Shown here in pieces: positions 8,176 through 17,864 of a DNA stretch of 38,646 nt. A program made the position numbers and the translations under genes. Origin of the DNA: Comamonadaceae bacterium (GTDB taxonomy: Bacteria > Pseudomonadota > Gammaproteobacteria > Burkholderiales > Burkholderiaceae_C); the NCBI GenBank assembly GCA_027486495.1, contig JAIXOZ010000038.1, positions 1-38,646 on the forward strand. Reading direction: 5' to 3'. Under the pieces are notes generated by a model. It worked only from the letters and a program-made list of their open reading frames with translations, made no database searches and was not told the origin of the DNA. Each line of letters starts with the position of its first letter. The first letter of the stretch is position 1.

Positions 8176-9093
8176 GTGACCGAGACCCAAAAACCCGCCA
8201 TCGTCATCGCCACCCGAGAGAGCCGTTTGGCACTGTGGCAAGCCGAACATGTCAAATCCTTGCTGGAGGGGCTTGGCTGCACGGTCAAGTTGCTGGGCAT
8301 GACCACCCAGGGCGACCAGATCCTGGATCGCAGCCTGTCCAAAGTGGGCGGCAAAGGCCTTTTTGTCAAGGAGTTGGAGGTCGCGCTGCAAGAGGGTCAA
8401 GCCGACATCGCGGTGCATTCGCTCAAAGATGTGCCCATGGACATGCCCGAGGGCTTTGAGCTGGCCTGCGTGATGGAGCGCGAAGACCCCCGTGATGCTT
8501 GGGTTTCGTCACAGTACGCTCGCTTGGAAGACTTGCCCCAAGGCGCTGTGGTGGGCACATCGAGCCTGCGCCGCACCGTGCTGCTGCGGGCGCTGCGCCC
8601 CGATTTGAAAATCGAGCCCCTGCGCGGCAATTTGGACACGCGCCTGCGCAAACTCGACGAAGGCCAGTACGCGGGCATTGTGCTGGCGGCTGCAGGCCTC
8701 AAGCGTCTGGAGATGAGCGAGCGGATTCGCCACATTTTTGAAACCGATCAAATGCTACCTGCTGCAGGGCAGGGTGCTTTGGGCATCGAAATCCGCAGCG
8801 ACCGCGCCGATTTGCGCGCCTTGCTGGCGCAGCTGGCCGATGCGCCCTCGTGGCGGCGCGTGGCGGCCGAGCGGGCGGTGAGCCGCGCCATGGGCGGCAG
8901 TTGCTCCATGCCTTTGGCCGCGCACGCGATTATCGAGGACGGTGTGCTCAAGTTGCAAGCGGCTTGGGGTGACCCGGAGGGCAGCACCACCTTGGTCACA
9001 GCCGACGCGCAAGCCAGCACCGATGGCCTGCAGGCGGCTGAAGCCTTAGGCCTGAGCGTGGCGCAAGCTTTGCGCGACGGCGGAGCGCATTGA
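8176..9093 (+). CDS. hemC: Porphobilinogen deaminase (hydroxymethylbilane synthase)
   Basis: Polymerises four porphobilinogen molecules into hydroxymethylbilane, the third common step of heme and siroheme synthesis. The 305-residue protein carries the catalytic Asp in [10 protein letters not shown] (D85; D84 in E. coli) and the cofactor-binding Cys in [12 protein letters not shown] (C243; C242 in E. coli), plus VGTSSLRR and [12 protein letters not shown] substrate-binding segments. The start is GTG at 8176 with AGGAA seven bases upstream. It is the first gene of a hemC-hemD-hemX-hemY operon and is divergent from ppc. Full-length and intact. Confidence 0.96.
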   Translation: MTETQKPAIVIATRESRLALWQAEHVKSLLEGLGCTVKLLGMTTQGDQILDRSLSKVGGKGLFVKELEVALQEGQADIAVHSLKDVPMDMPEGFELACVMEREDPRDAWVSSQYARLEDLPQGAVVGTSSLRRTVLLRALRPDLKIEPLRGNLDTRLRKLDEGQYAGIVLAAAGLKRLEMSERIRHIFETDQMLPAAGQGALGIEIRSDRADLRALLAQLADAPSWRRVAAERAVSRAMGGSCSMPLAAHAIIEDGVLKLQAAWGDPEGSTTLVTADAQASTDGLQAAEALGLSVAQALRDGGAH

Positions 9094-9107
9094 GGCTGGG
9101 CGCTGAC

Positions 9108-9935
9108 ATGGCGCCGGCTTCCGCCGCTTCTATTCCCGCTGTCCCTTGGCGGGTGATCGTGACCCGACCCGAACGTGAGGCTCAGGCTTGGGCCGAGGCC
9201 TTGCAGGCGCGGGGGGTGCCTTGCGAGACCTTGCCCCTGATCGAGATAGCCGCTTTGCCCGAGCCCTTGGCGCTGGCGCAGGCCTGGCAGGCGGTGCCCG
9301 GTCATTTGGCGCTGATGTTTGTCAGCGCCAATGCGGTGCGTTTTTTCATGGCGGCCCGGCCTGCGGGTTTGTCGATGCCCATTTGCCGCGCCTGGTCGAC
9401 CGGCCCCGGCACCCGTGCCGCTTTACTGGCCACGGGTTGGCCTGAGGACCTGATCGATTCGCCGGCTGAAGACGCGCCCCAGTTCGATTCGGAAGCCCTG
9501 TGGGACTTGGTGGCGCTGCGGGTGCAGGCGGCGGCCTGTGCATTGGCCCCGTCAAAGCCCTCGGTGCTGATCGTGCGTGGCGCCGATGCCCAAGGGCAAC
9601 TTGCCGGGCGTGATTGGCTGGCGCTGAAGCTTGAAAGCGAGGGCTTGGAGGTCTTGCAAGCCGTGGCCTATGTGCGCCAGGCCCCCGTTTTCAACCCTGT
9701 GCAACAAAGCTTGGCACGGCAGGCCGTTGGCGATGGCAGTGCTTGGTTGTTCAGCAGTTCCGAGGCGGCGCAGCACCTCTTGCAGGCCTGCCCCGACTTG
9801 CCTTTGGCGCAGGCGCGAGCCCTGACCACGCACCCGCGCATTGCCCAGCGGCTGCATCAGTTGGGTTGGGGGCGGGTGGATCTGGTGCCATCAGGCGTTG
9901 ACGCACAAACCCAGTCGATAAAATCGCTCACATGA
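9108..9935 (+). CDS. hemD: Uroporphyrinogen-III synthase
   Basis: Cyclises hydroxymethylbilane to uroporphyrinogen III with inversion of ring D. About 275 residues. The family is poorly conserved in sequence; supporting features are the opening WRVIVTRPEREAQAWAEAL, the segment LALMFVSANAVRFFM (residues about 70-85), VLIVRGADAQG, and the late WLFSSSEAAQHL. Position between hemC and hemX settles the call. The start is uncertain: ATG 9108 is listed, while a TTG at 9090 overlapping the hemC stop by 4 bases, with GGAG close upstream, is also possible. The stop overlaps the start of hemX by 4 bases, so translation is likely coupled. Confidence 0.9.
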   Translation: MAPASAASIPAVPWRVIVTRPEREAQAWAEALQARGVPCETLPLIEIAALPEPLALAQAWQAVPGHLALMFVSANAVRFFMAARPAGLSMPICRAWSTGPGTRAALLATGWPEDLIDSPAEDAPQFDSEALWDLVALRVQAAACALAPSKPSVLIVRGADAQGQLAGRDWLALKLESEGLEVLQAVAYVRQAPVFNPVQQSLARQAVGDGSAWLFSSSEAAQHLLQACPDLPLAQARALTTHPRIAQRLHQLGWGRVDLVPSGVDAQTQSIKSLT

Positions 9936-10999
9936 CCACCCCCACTGATGCTGTTATTGAAGGCGAACCCAAGGCCGTGCCTGTGCCCGAATCGGCCAAG
10001 GCCGTGACGACTGCGCAACCCCCTCGCTGGCTCGTGGCATTGGTGGGTGCTGTGGCCGTGATCGCCTTGGGGGTGTCGGTGCTGCTGTGGCAAAAGCTCT
10101 CGCGCATTCAGGAACAACTGGCCCGCCAAAGCGCCGATACGGGTTTGCAGGCACTGGAGGCCAAGACCTGGGCCAAGCAGGCGCAGGAAACCGTGCAAAA
10201 CAGCGCCGCCCGCGTTGCGCTCATGGAGGCCCGCCTGTCTGAGGTGGCTTTGCAGCGCACCCAGCTGGAAGAATTGATGCAAAGCCTGTCGCGCTCTCGC
10301 GATGAAACCCTGGTGGTGGACATCGAGTCGGCTCTGCGATTCGCGCAGCAGCAAGCGCAGATGACCGGCAGCACCGAGCCCTTGTTGGCGGCTTTGCAGT
10401 CGGCCCACAAGCGCGTGCAGCGTGCTGCCCAGCCTCGCCTGACACCAGTTTCGAGGGCCCTCGAAAATGACCTGGCGCGACTGAAAAGCTTGCCGTCTTT
10501 TGACATGCCGGGCTTGATGTCCAAGCTCGATGAAGGGGTGGCCGTGGTGGACGGGCTGGCGCTGATCAACGCACCACGGGTCTCTCAAAGTCAGATTCGC
10601 CAGCAGGCTGAGGCCTCGGGGGAGCAAACGCCGCCCACTTGGTGGATGAATGGCCTCACGCGCATGGCCGATGAAATCAAGGGATTGGTGCGGGTCAGCC
10701 GCATTGACGCGCCCGAAGCGGCTTTGCTCTCGCCCGAGCAGGCGTTTTTCTTGCGTGAGAACCTCAAACTCAAACTGCTCAATGCTCGCCTGGGCTTACT
10801 GGCACGCCAAAAAGAAGGTGTACGCAACGACTTGGGGGCCGCCGCTGTGTTGGTGCGCCGTTATGCCGAGCCCCAGTCGCGGCGCACCGCCCAGCTGTTG
10901 CAGTTGCTCGAGCAAACCAGCGAGCAGGTGCGCACGGCCGAATTGCCGAGCATCGAGGCCTCGCTCATGGCCTTGAACACCGCAGCGGCAGGAAGGTAA
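9932..10999 (+). CDS. hemX: HemX-like membrane protein of the heme operon
   Basis: A 355-residue protein with a Pro/Ala-rich cytoplasmic N-terminus, one membrane helix (about residues 33-52, WLVALVGAVAVIALGVSVLL) and a long periplasmic helical part that starts with a coiled-coil-like stretch (KLSRIQEQLARQS). It matches HemX (PF04375), often mislabelled uroporphyrinogen-III C-methyltransferase because of its neighbour; no methyltransferase motif is present here. Its biochemical role is not established; a scaffold for heme enzymes is a common suggestion. It starts with ATG inside the end of hemD and ends 6 bases before hemY. Confidence 0.88.
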   Translation: MTTPTDAVIEGEPKAVPVPESAKAVTTAQPPRWLVALVGAVAVIALGVSVLLWQKLSRIQEQLARQSADTGLQALEAKTWAKQAQETVQNSAARVALMEARLSEVALQRTQLEELMQSLSRSRDETLVVDIESALRFAQQQAQMTGSTEPLLAALQSAHKRVQRAAQPRLTPVSRALENDLARLKSLPSFDMPGLMSKLDEGVAVVDGLALINAPRVSQSQIRQQAEASGEQTPPTWWMNGLTRMADEIKGLVRVSRIDAPEAALLSPEQAFFLRENLKLKLLNARLGLLARQKEGVRNDLGAAAVLVRRYAEPQSRRTAQLLQLLEQTSEQVRTAELPSIEASLMALNTAAAGR

Positions 11000-11005
11000 A
11001 CCCCC

Positions 11006-12301
11006 ATGCGTGCTGCCTTGTGGCTCATCACTTTGTTCGCCTTGGCGGTGGCTGGGGCCTGGCTGGCGGGTAACAACCAGGGCACAGTGACCTTGTTTTT
11101 GTTTCCTCACCGGATCGACCTGTCGCTCAACCTTGCCGTCTTGGTCGTCTTTTTGGTGGTGTTGTTGGTGATTTTGGCGCAGCGGGCTTTAGGGGCCTTT
11201 TTGGCTTTGCCCAAAAGGGCGCAACGCTGGCGGCTGCAACAAAAAGAGCGGGCCAGCCATTCAGACTTGCTCGATTCGATGGGCCATTTGATGGCGGGAC
11301 GCTATTTGCGGGCACGCAAGGCGGCCGAGCAGACACTGGCGAAAGAGGCGCTGTTGCAGGCCTCGGGTGTGACGCTGGACCACGCAGTGTCTTTGCGCGG
11401 CCTAGCGCACATCATCGCGGCCGAGGCCAGCCACGCTTTGCAGGACAAGGCGCAAAGACAGCATCACCTGGACCTGGCCTTGGCGCAGGTGCAAGCAAGC
11501 GCCGGTAGTGAGTGCCAGAGTTTGCTGGAGGGCACGCAGTTGCGCGCTGCTCGCTGGTTGCTCGACGACCGCGATGCCACAGCCAGTCTCGCGCGGCTTA
11601 ATGCCTTGCCCCCCGCCGTGGGCAGGCGCATGGCGGCCATGCGGCTGCAGCTCAAAGCGGCCCGTTTGGCCGGTCAACTGGAAAAGGCGCTTGAAACGGC
11701 CAGTTTGCTGGCCAAGCACCGTGCGTTTTCTCCTGAGGCTGCAGAAAGTCTGATGACCCGTTTGATGCTGGACTTGTTGGGACAGACCCGCGACATGGAC
11801 AGCTTGCAGCGCGTCTGGAAGCGCCTGACGCCGAGCCAGCGCTTGATGCCCATGGTGGCGGCTGAGGCGGCACAACGCTGCTTGCAGCTCGGCGGCTCTG
11901 CCGCCACGGCCCGTTTGTGGTTGCAAGACCTGTGGATTCCGATGCAGGCCAATCCACTGATCTGGTCCGACGCGCAATTGCTGTGCGTGGTGCAGGCTTT
12001 TGACGCCTGCTTGCCGGGCGTGGAGGCCGAGGATGCCTTTGTTTGGTTGTCCCGTGTGGAGAGCGCCCAGCAGTCGCAACTCCGGGCCGCACATCTTCAG
12101 TACCTGGCCGGGAGGTTGTGCCTGCGCCAGCGCCTGTGGGGCAAGGCCCAGAGTCTGTTGGCCCAAGCCGTCAAAAACCTGCACGCCCCTGTGCTGCAGC
12201 GCAAAGCCTGGATCGCCCTGGCTGAATTGGCCGAGCAGCGCCAAGACCCAGTGCAAGCCGCTGCCGCCTGGAAACAAGCTGCCAGCGTGTCACCGGACTG
12301 A
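11006..12301 (+). CDS. hemY: HemY, membrane-anchored TPR protein of the heme operon
   Basis: A 431-residue protein with two N-terminal membrane helices (about residues 3-22 and 37-60) joined by a short loop containing NNQGTVTLFLFPHRIDLSL, typical of the HemY N-terminal domain. The remainder is an alpha-helical, Ala/Leu-rich solenoid of tetratricopeptide type, for example AGRYLRARKAAEQTLAKEAL and the final KAWIALAELAEQRQDPVQAA. HemY works with the late steps of protoheme synthesis, but an enzymatic role is not shown in proteobacteria and it should not be confused with Bacillus HemY (protoporphyrinogen oxidase). It is the last gene of the operon, followed by the terminator at 12461-12490. Confidence 0.92.
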   Translation: MRAALWLITLFALAVAGAWLAGNNQGTVTLFLFPHRIDLSLNLAVLVVFLVVLLVILAQRALGAFLALPKRAQRWRLQQKERASHSDLLDSMGHLMAGRYLRARKAAEQTLAKEALLQASGVTLDHAVSLRGLAHIIAAEASHALQDKAQRQHHLDLALAQVQASAGSECQSLLEGTQLRAARWLLDDRDATASLARLNALPPAVGRRMAAMRLQLKAARLAGQLEKALETASLLAKHRAFSPEAAESLMTRLMLDLLGQTRDMDSLQRVWKRLTPSQRLMPMVAAEAAQRCLQLGGSAATARLWLQDLWIPMQANPLIWSDAQLLCVVQAFDACLPGVEAEDAFVWLSRVESAQQSQLRAAHLQYLAGRLCLRQRLWGKAQSLLAQAVKNLHAPVLQRKAWIALAELAEQRQDPVQAAAAWKQAASVSPD

Positions 12302-12460
12302 AGCTGCGGCAGACAGCCCTGAATGTCACTTCGCGAGGGGATCGGTCTTCGCAGGTCGGTGCCTTCAGGTCCGATATCTTCGTCACACCCATGCCTCTTG
12401 AAAATGTCGATGAGCGAAAAGATGGCTGTCGGACCGTATTTCAAGTGTGGACGCGTGCAT
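12302..12460. other. Spacer between hemY and the shared terminator
   Basis: No convincing gene. A plus-strand frame without stops runs through it (SSQVGAFRSDIFVTPMPLEN ... CRTVFQVWTRA, stop just before the terminator). It has no clear start or ribosome binding site and I do not recognise it; it may be chance or the end of a lost gene. Confidence 0.25.
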
Positions 12461-12490
12461 AAAAAAACCGGGCCTGAGCCCGGTTTTTTT
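12461..12490. terminator. Bidirectional Rho-independent terminator between hemY and rne
   Basis: A run of seven A, then the stem ACCGGGC / GCCCGGT with a CTGA loop, then a run of seven T. The symmetric tails allow it to stop hemY transcription on the plus strand and rne transcription on the minus strand. Confidence 0.93.
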
Positions 12491-12516
12491 AGGCGCTTTC
12501 GCGCGCTTGGTACAGA

Positions 12517-15500
12517 TCAGAACGGCACTTGGAGTGAGTTCAGGTCTTTGCGTGTTTCGACCAGCACCAGCGGGCCTTCGTTCACCACGACAACGGGTGG
12601 GCGTTCGCGTGGCACGCGCACGGCTGCCGGCTCAGCCGCAATGGCGGCTTGCACCGCAGCGACTTTGGCGCTGTCCGAGTTCACCCAAACCAAACCCGAG
12701 TTGTGTGCCACTTGCTGCAGGTTGTCGATGGGCAGCGTGTAGCCTGCCACGGCAGGCAAGGCCGTGCTGGCTGCTTCGGCGGCGCTGGCGGTCTGCGCTG
12801 TGGCGACTGCGGCCACAGGTGCTGCTGTTGCGCCAGGCGCTGGCACAGCAACCACGGGAGCTGCCACCGCCTCAGCCACCGGGGCTGAGACTTTTTCAAC
12901 CACGGGAGCCAATTGCGGTGAGGAAACCGGTGCGGTTTCCGGGCTAGATTGAGGCGCGGCTGCCGACAGGGTTGGATCCGATGTGGCGTGGGCTGGCTGG
13001 GCACGCTCGAAATACGAACGTGTGGCAGGGCGTTCATCTGCCGGGGCTTCAGCGATTAGGCGGCTGGGCTCGGCGTTGTCTTCAACAGTGGCTGGCTCAC
13101 CTGATGCGTCCTGACGTGCTTCGCCAGCGCGTTCTCGGCGGTCACGACCGTAGCGATCACGCGAGCGGCGTTCGCGGCGCTCACTGTTTTCAGCTGCGTT
13201 GTTGCTCTCGGCGGAGGTGTTGCTGTCTGCTGTCCCGTCAGCTGGCAAAGCTGGTTCAACAGCGCTGGCATCGGTGGCATCGCTCGGGCGGCGCTCGGAG
13301 CGCTCGCCACGTTCACGTCGGCCTTCACTTGCGCGTTCACTCCCGCGTTCGCCACGTTCACGGCGACCTTCACGGGGCTCGCGTGGTGCGCGCTCTGTGC
13401 GCACTTCGCTTTCATCGGCATTCAACTCGGTCTGAGCTTCGCTGCGGCCTTCGTTCAGGCTGTCGGAGCGCTGGACTTCTGCTGGGTTGTCGCCGCGCAG
13501 GCTCGAGCGGCCATCACGGCGGCCTTCACGGGCAGGGCGATCACCGTTGGGGCGCTCGCTGCGCTCACCGCGCTCCGTGCGCTCTGAGCGCTCTGTGCGC
13601 TCGCCGCGTTCACCGCGTTCAGAACGGTCACTGCGTGGAGGACGGGCTTCGGCTTCGCGGCCTTCGATTCTGCCTTCTCCACGGCGTCCGCTCTCGCGTG
13701 GAACGCGGACGTCGCCTGTAGCGCCTTCGCTGCGCTCGCCTCGGCGGCCATCGCGTCCACCACCACGGCGACCATCACGGCCAGATTCGCGACCACCCTC
13801 ACGGCGTTCGCTGTCACGGCGGCCTTCGCGGGCTTTTTCGTCTTGCTTGACCGCAGGTGCGGCCACGGGCTCGGCGATAGCGCCGCCGAGCAGGTTTCTC
13901 AACCACCCAAAAAAGCCACCCGAAGCGGTTGCTGCCGGTGTTGTTGCAGCGGCTTTGGTCACCGGCTTGGCCGCAGCCACAGGGGCTTCGGGCTTGGGGG
14001 AGGCCACGGGGGCGGGTGCGTCAGGCAGCACACCTTTGATCACGGGTGTCTGCTTGTTGGTCGGCTCTTGTGAGCGGCGTGTGACGGTGGTCGCATCTTC
14101 GATCTCTTCGGCCATTTTGTAGCTGGCTTCAATGCGGTCCAAGCGTGGGTCATCGTGCTTCAAACGCTCGAGTTTGTAGTGCGGTGTTTCCAACGATTTG
14201 TTAGGCACCAGCAGCACGTTGATGCGTTGCTGCAATTCGATCTTGGCGATCTCAGAGCGCTTTTCATTGAGCAGGAAAGACGCGACTTCGACGGGCACTT
14301 GCGCGTGCACAGCGGCGCTGTTGTCCTTCATGGACTCTTCCTGGATGATGCGCAAAATCTGCAACGCCGAGCTTTCGGTGTCGCGGATGTGGCCAGCGCC
14401 GCCGCAACGTGGGCAAGGGATCGATGCGCCTTCGCTCAAAGCAGGCTTCAAGCGCTGGCGGCTCATCTCCAGCAGGCCGAATTTGCTGATCGAGCCGAAC
14501 TGAACGCGGGCACGGTCCTGACGCAGAGCGTCGCGCAAGCGGTTTTCCACCTCGCGGCGATTCTTGCTTTCGTCCATGTCGATGAAGTCGATCACGATCA
14601 GGCCGCCCAAATCGCGCAAGCGCATCTGGCGAGCCACTTCGTCGGCGGCTTCCAAGTTGGTGCGGGTGGCGGTTTCCTCGATGTCGCCGCCCTTGATGGC
14701 GCGGGCCGAGTTCACGTCCACCGACACCAAAGCTTCGGTGTGGTCGATCACGATGGCGCCGCCAGAAGGCAGCTGCACGGTGCGTGCGTAGGCCGACTCG
14801 ATCTGGTGCTCGATCTGGAAGCGGGAAAACAGTGGCGCGTCGTCGCGGTAGCGCTTCACACGCGGTGCAAACTCGGGCATGACGTGGCTCATGAACTGCT
14901 GAGCCTGGTCGTAAATGTCGTCGGTGTCGATCAGGATGTCGCCGATGTCGTTGTTGAAGTAATCGCGGATGGCGCGGATCACCAGGCTCGACTCTTGGTA
15001 GATCAGGAAAGCGCCTTTGCCCTGGGTGGCACCGTCAATCGCAGTCCACAGCTTGAGCAAATAGTTCAGGTCCCACTGCAGCTCGGGCGCGGAGCGGCCG
15101 ATGCCTGCGGTGCGGGCGATGATGGACATGCCCTTGGGGTATTCCAGCTGGTCCATCGCCTCTTTGAGCTCGGCCCGGTCGTCGCCCTCGATGCGGCGGC
15201 TGACGCCACCACCACGGGGGTTGTTGGGCATGAGCACCACATAGCGGCCCGCCAGGCTGACGAAGGTGGTGAGCGCTGCGCCCTTGTTGCCGCGCTCTTC
15301 TTTTTCGACCTGCACCAAGAGGGATTGGCCCTCTTTGATCACGTCTTGAATGCGGGCCTGGCTGACGGACACGCCTTCGGCAAAGTATTGGCGGGAGATT
15401 TCCTTGAAGGGCAAAAAGCCGTGGCGGTCTTCGCCGTAGTCCACAAAGCAAGCTTCGAGCGAGGGCTCGACGCGGGTCACGATGGCTTTGTAAATGTTGC

Positions 15501-15615
15501 CCTTGCGTTGCTCACGGCCTTCGATTTCGATTTCGTAGTCGAGGAGTTTTTGTCCATCGACGATGGCCAGGCGGCGCTCTTCAGCTTGCGTGGCGTTGAT
15601 CAGCATCCGTTTCAT
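12517..15615 (-). CDS. rne: Ribonuclease E
   Basis: The main endonuclease of mRNA decay and rRNA/tRNA processing, and scaffold of the RNA degradosome at the inner membrane. The 1032-residue protein begins [17 protein letters not shown] like E. coli RNase E, with an S1 domain (about 37-120). The Mg-binding aspartates are D300 ([12 protein letters not shown]) and D343 ([11 protein letters not shown]), against D303 and D346 in E. coli. The zinc-link CPRCGGAGH gives C401 and C404. From about residue 590 the chain is disordered: an Arg/Glu/Gly-rich block with many RGER- and SER-type repeats (about 600-860), then an Ala/Pro/Val-rich linker, then a conserved tail ending [10 protein letters not shown]. 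The Arg-rich block is a likely RNA-binding and partner-docking region. It is divergent from rluC and preceded by a long structured leader. Confidence 0.96.
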   Translation of the reverse strand: MKRMLINATQAEERRLAIVDGQKLLDYEIEIEGREQRKGNIYKAIVTRVEPSLEACFVDYGEDRHGFLPFKEISRQYFAEGVSVSQARIQDVIKEGQSLLVQVEKEERGNKGAALTTFVSLAGRYVVLMPNNPRGGGVSRRIEGDDRAELKEAMDQLEYPKGMSIIARTAGIGRSAPELQWDLNYLLKLWTAIDGATQGKGAFLIYQESSLVIRAIRDYFNNDIGDILIDTDDIYDQAQQFMSHVMPEFAPRVKRYRDDAPLFSRFQIEHQIESAYARTVQLPSGGAIVIDHTEALVSVDVNSARAIKGGDIEETATRTNLEAADEVARQMRLRDLGGLIVIDFIDMDESKNRREVENRLRDALRQDRARVQFGSISKFGLLEMSRQRLKPALSEGASIPCPRCGGAGHIRDTESSALQILRIIQEESMKDNSAAVHAQVPVEVASFLLNEKRSEIAKIELQQRINVLLVPNKSLETPHYKLERLKHDDPRLDRIEASYKMAEEIEDATTVTRRSQEPTNKQTPVIKGVLPDAPAPVASPKPEAPVAAAKPVTKAAATTPAATASGGFFGWLRNLLGGAIAEPVAAPAVKQDEKAREGRRDSERREGGRESGRDGRRGGGRDGRRGERSEGATGDVRVPRESGRRGEGRIEGREAEARPPRSDRSERGERGERTERSERTERGERSERPNGDRPAREGRRDGRSSLRGDNPAEVQRSDSLNEGRSEAQTELNADESEVRTERAPREPREGRRERGERGSERASEGRRERGERSERRPSDATDASAVEPALPADGTADSNTSAESNNAAENSERRERRSRDRYGRDRRERAGEARQDASGEPATVEDNAEPSRLIAEAPADERPATRSYFERAQPAHATSDPTLSAAAPQSSPETAPVSSPQLAPVVEKVSAPVAEAVAAPVVAVPAPGATAAPVAAVATAQTASAAEAASTALPAVAGYTLPIDNLQQVAHNSGLVWVNSDSAKVAAVQAAIAAEPAAVRVPRERPPVVVVNEGPLVLVETRKDLNSLQVPF

Positions 15616-16235
15616 GATGCGTTCCTTTTCTTGTCAGCTTGGCCCCACTGCAGAAAGATGTCTGCGGTCTGGGAACCTGTTTACACAACTGGCCTTGGAT
15701 TTTTGAAATCTCAAAGCCTCCGTTGCCGGAGCTGACGCCTGAAACGATGGGAATTGCCGAAGTGAATCGCCACTCAGCTGCGCGTGAGCACAGAAATGGG
15801 GATCGTGGCGCGTGGATGGGGCGAGGTGAACGTTGTGCAAAGATCTGTCCACTGCCGGGGGCTTCCCCCGGTGTGCAGGACCAACCGCCGGGCGCAAGGC
15901 GTGGAGGTGCACAAGGGCTTCGTGAGCCACTCCAAGCACTTCAGCAAAGTTCCGAACAGCACAAACATCTCGCTTAGATCCGTTCAGCAGCTTTATGAAG
16001 CTGCTGAACTGGGGTATTCCGTATCTGGGTTTTCAGGGCGTCGGCCCAACCTCCGGGGCGTTTTGCCACTGTCGGCGTTGGCCTTCAGTCTGCAAAATCG
16101 TGCCGAGGGTGGCATCGATCATCTGGTTTGGCACGGTGGTGGTGGACTAAACTCCAGATCTTCAGGAATTCATTTCCATTTGAATCAACCACTTACAGCC
16201 AATTGCCAGTGAATCACATTATAGGGGGCCAAACC
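15616..16235 (-). promoter_or_regulatory. Long, hairpin-rich 5' leader of rne (shared with the rluC upstream region)
   Basis: About 600 bases separate rne from rluC and hold no credible gene. Read as rne leader RNA they contain several strong stem-loops: a perfect 12-pair stem at 15982-16009 (GTTCAGCAGCTT / AAGCTGCTGAAC, 4-base loop), a 7-pair CCGGGGG / CCCCCGG stem with a 3-base loop at 15855-15871, and CTCCG-CGGAG at 15718-15731. None is followed by a T run, so they are not terminators. In E. coli the rne 5' UTR folds into hairpins through which RNase E cleaves its own mRNA; a similar autoregulatory role is inferred here. The plus-strand rluC leader occupies the far end. Confidence 0.55.
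16218..16223 (-). promoter_or_regulatory. Candidate -10 element of a distal rne promoter
   Basis: TATAAT on the minus strand, a perfect -10 hexamer, in the context CCCCCTATAATGTGATT. No good -35 hexamer is seen 16-18 bases upstream. If used, the rne transcript would begin near 16211 and carry a leader of roughly 595 bases. Confidence 0.35.
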
Positions 16236-17210
16236 GTGGTCACGGCACCTGCCGTGAAATGGCTGTTGGTGGACGAAGAATCTGCCGGTCAGCGTTTGGA
16301 CAATTTTTTGATGCGCCACCTCAAAGGCGTGCCCAAAACCCACGTTTACCGCATCATCCGCAGCGGCGAAGTGCGCATCAACAAAGGCCGTGCCAGCGCT
16401 GAGACCCGGGTTGAACCCGGCGATGAGGTGCGGCTGCCCCCGGTTCGAATTTCCGAAAAAATCGCCGAAAAGGCGGCCCATCCGGCGCCGGGACGTGAAT
16501 TTCCTACGCTTTTTGAAGACGACAGCCTGTTGGCCATCGATAAACCAGCTGGAGTGGCGGTGCATGGCGGCTCCGGCGTGAGCTTTGGTGTGATCGAACA
16601 ATTGCGTCAAGCCAGGCCCCAGGCCAAGCTGCTGGAGCTGGTGCACCGGCTGGACCGCGACACCAGTGGCATTTTGCTGGTGGCCAAAAAGCGCAGCGCC
16701 TTGAAGCACTTGCAAGACCAGTTCCGCGAGCGGGAGACTGGCAAAACCTATTTGGCGCTGGTCAAAGGTGATTGGCCGACCAAACTCAAGGTGATTGACC
16801 AGCCTTTGCATAAATTCCTTTTGCCCGATGGTGAGCGCCGCGTGCGCGTGACCACTCCCGAAGACCCGGACGGTATGCGCTCGATCACTTTGGTCAAGGT
16901 CTCCCAACGGCTGGTGGACGCCACGCTGCTGGAGGTGACCATCAAGACCGGACGGACCCACCAGATCCGGGTGCACCTGGCGTCGCAAGGGCACCCGATT
17001 GCGGGTGATGACAAGTACGGCGATTTCGAGTGGAATCGCCAATTGATCAAATCCGGGGTCCGTGGGGTCCTCAAGCGCATGTTTTTGCACGCTTGGCGCT
17101 TGCAGTTCAACCACCCGGCGACCGACCAGCGCGTGGCCTTGCAAGCCGATTTACCTCCCGAATTGAAAGCCTACATCGACCATGCCCAACTCCAGACCCC
17201 GCCAGTTTGA
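16236..17210 (+). CDS. rluC: 23S rRNA pseudouridine synthase RluC
   Basis: Isomerises uridines in 23S rRNA (955, 2504 and 2580 in E. coli). The protein has an N-terminal S4 RNA-binding domain (about residues 18-65, QRLDNFLMRHLKGVPKTHVY) followed by the RluA-type catalytic domain with HRLDRDTSGILLVAKK, in which D140 is the catalytic Asp, and the RTHQIRVHLASQGHPIAGDD motif. The start is set at GTG 16236 because AGGGGG lies 7 bases upstream (324 residues); GTG 16209 is in frame and would give 333. The pairing of rluC divergent from rne is conserved in proteobacteria and supports RluC over other RluA family members. Confidence 0.92.
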   Translation: MVTAPAVKWLLVDEESAGQRLDNFLMRHLKGVPKTHVYRIIRSGEVRINKGRASAETRVEPGDEVRLPPVRISEKIAEKAAHPAPGREFPTLFEDDSLLAIDKPAGVAVHGGSGVSFGVIEQLRQARPQAKLLELVHRLDRDTSGILLVAKKRSALKHLQDQFRERETGKTYLALVKGDWPTKLKVIDQPLHKFLLPDGERRVRVTTPEDPDGMRSITLVKVSQRLVDATLLEVTIKTGRTHQIRVHLASQGHPIAGDDKYGDFEWNRQLIKSGVRGVLKRMFLHAWRLQFNHPATDQRVALQADLPPELKAYIDHAQLQTPPV

Positions 17211-17850
17211 CCTGATCGCTTTCGATTGGGACGGCACGCTGTTCGACTCCACGGCGCTGATCACCCGCTGCATCCAGCGCGCCGTGGTGGATGTGGGCGG
17301 GCAAGAGCCCACTCGCGAAGCCGCTTCGTATGTGATCGGCATGTCGCTTTTGCCTGCGCTGGCCCATGCCGCGCCCGATGTGCCCAAGGAAAAATACCCG
17401 GCTCTGGGGGAGCGCTACCGCCACCATTACCTGCAGCACCAGCACGACATCAGCCTGTTTGAAGGCGTTCTCGATTTGCTGGACGCCCTCAAAGCCCGGC
17501 ACCACTGGCTGACAGTCGCCACCGGTAAAAGCCGTTCTGGCCTGAACGAGGCTTTGCACGCGGTGGAGCTGCGCGGCGTGTTCGATGGCTCGCGCACGGC
17601 CGATGAGACGGCGGGCAAACCCAACCCCTTGATGCTGCATGAGTTGATGCGCGAATTTGGCGCAGAACCCGAGCGCACCTTGATGATTGGCGACACCACG
17701 CATGACCTGCAAATGGCGCTGAATGCCGGGTGTGCCAGCGTGGGAGTGAGTTATGGCGCGCACGAGCCCGCGGCCTTTCATGTCCTGAACCCGCGCCATG
17801 TGGCGCACAGCGTGCGCGAATTGCACGACTGGTTGTTGCAACACGCCTGA
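17182..17850 (+). CDS. HAD-family phosphatase (phosphoglycolate phosphatase-like)
   Basis: A 222-residue haloacid dehalogenase superfamily protein. Motif I is FDWDGTLFDS with the nucleophile D15 and acid D17; the cap domain is helical (residues about 25-85); motif II is TVATGKSR; the Lys of motif III is in TAGKPNPLM; motif IV is MIGDTTHDLQMALNAG. This is the Gph/PGMB subfamily (cap type C1); the substrate cannot be read from sequence, and FMN or 2-phosphoglycolate hydrolysis is possible. It overlaps the end of rluC by 29 bases and precedes the Rieske gene by 14, so it is probably co-transcribed with both. Confidence 0.9.
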   Translation: MPNSRPRQFDLIAFDWDGTLFDSTALITRCIQRAVVDVGGQEPTREAASYVIGMSLLPALAHAAPDVPKEKYPALGERYRHHYLQHQHDISLFEGVLDLLDALKARHHWLTVATGKSRSGLNEALHAVELRGVFDGSRTADETAGKPNPLMLHELMREFGAEPERTLMIGDTTHDLQMALNAGCASVGVSYGAHEPAAFHVLNPRHVAHSVRELHDWLLQHA

Positions 17851-17864
17851 AAACGAGAGCGACC

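Noticed and set aside
12972..13721. Arg/Ser/Cys-rich plus-strand frames opposite the rne tail
   Set aside because: They mirror the repetitive Arg/Glu/Gly codons of the RNase E tail and are not independent genes.
13500..13850. Tandem DNA repeat or CRISPR-like array
   Set aside because: The repetition is codon-level (Arg-Ser-Glu/Gly-Glu-Arg) within rne, without constant spacers or repeats.
14155..15735. 526-codon plus-strand frame antisense to rne
   Set aside because: Antisense shadow of the conserved catalytic domain of RNase E; no homology recognisable.
15784..16212. 142-codon plus-strand open frame in the rne-rluC gap
   Set aside because: Spans the leader hairpins, has no ribosome binding site or recognisable domain, and the opposite strand is equally open.
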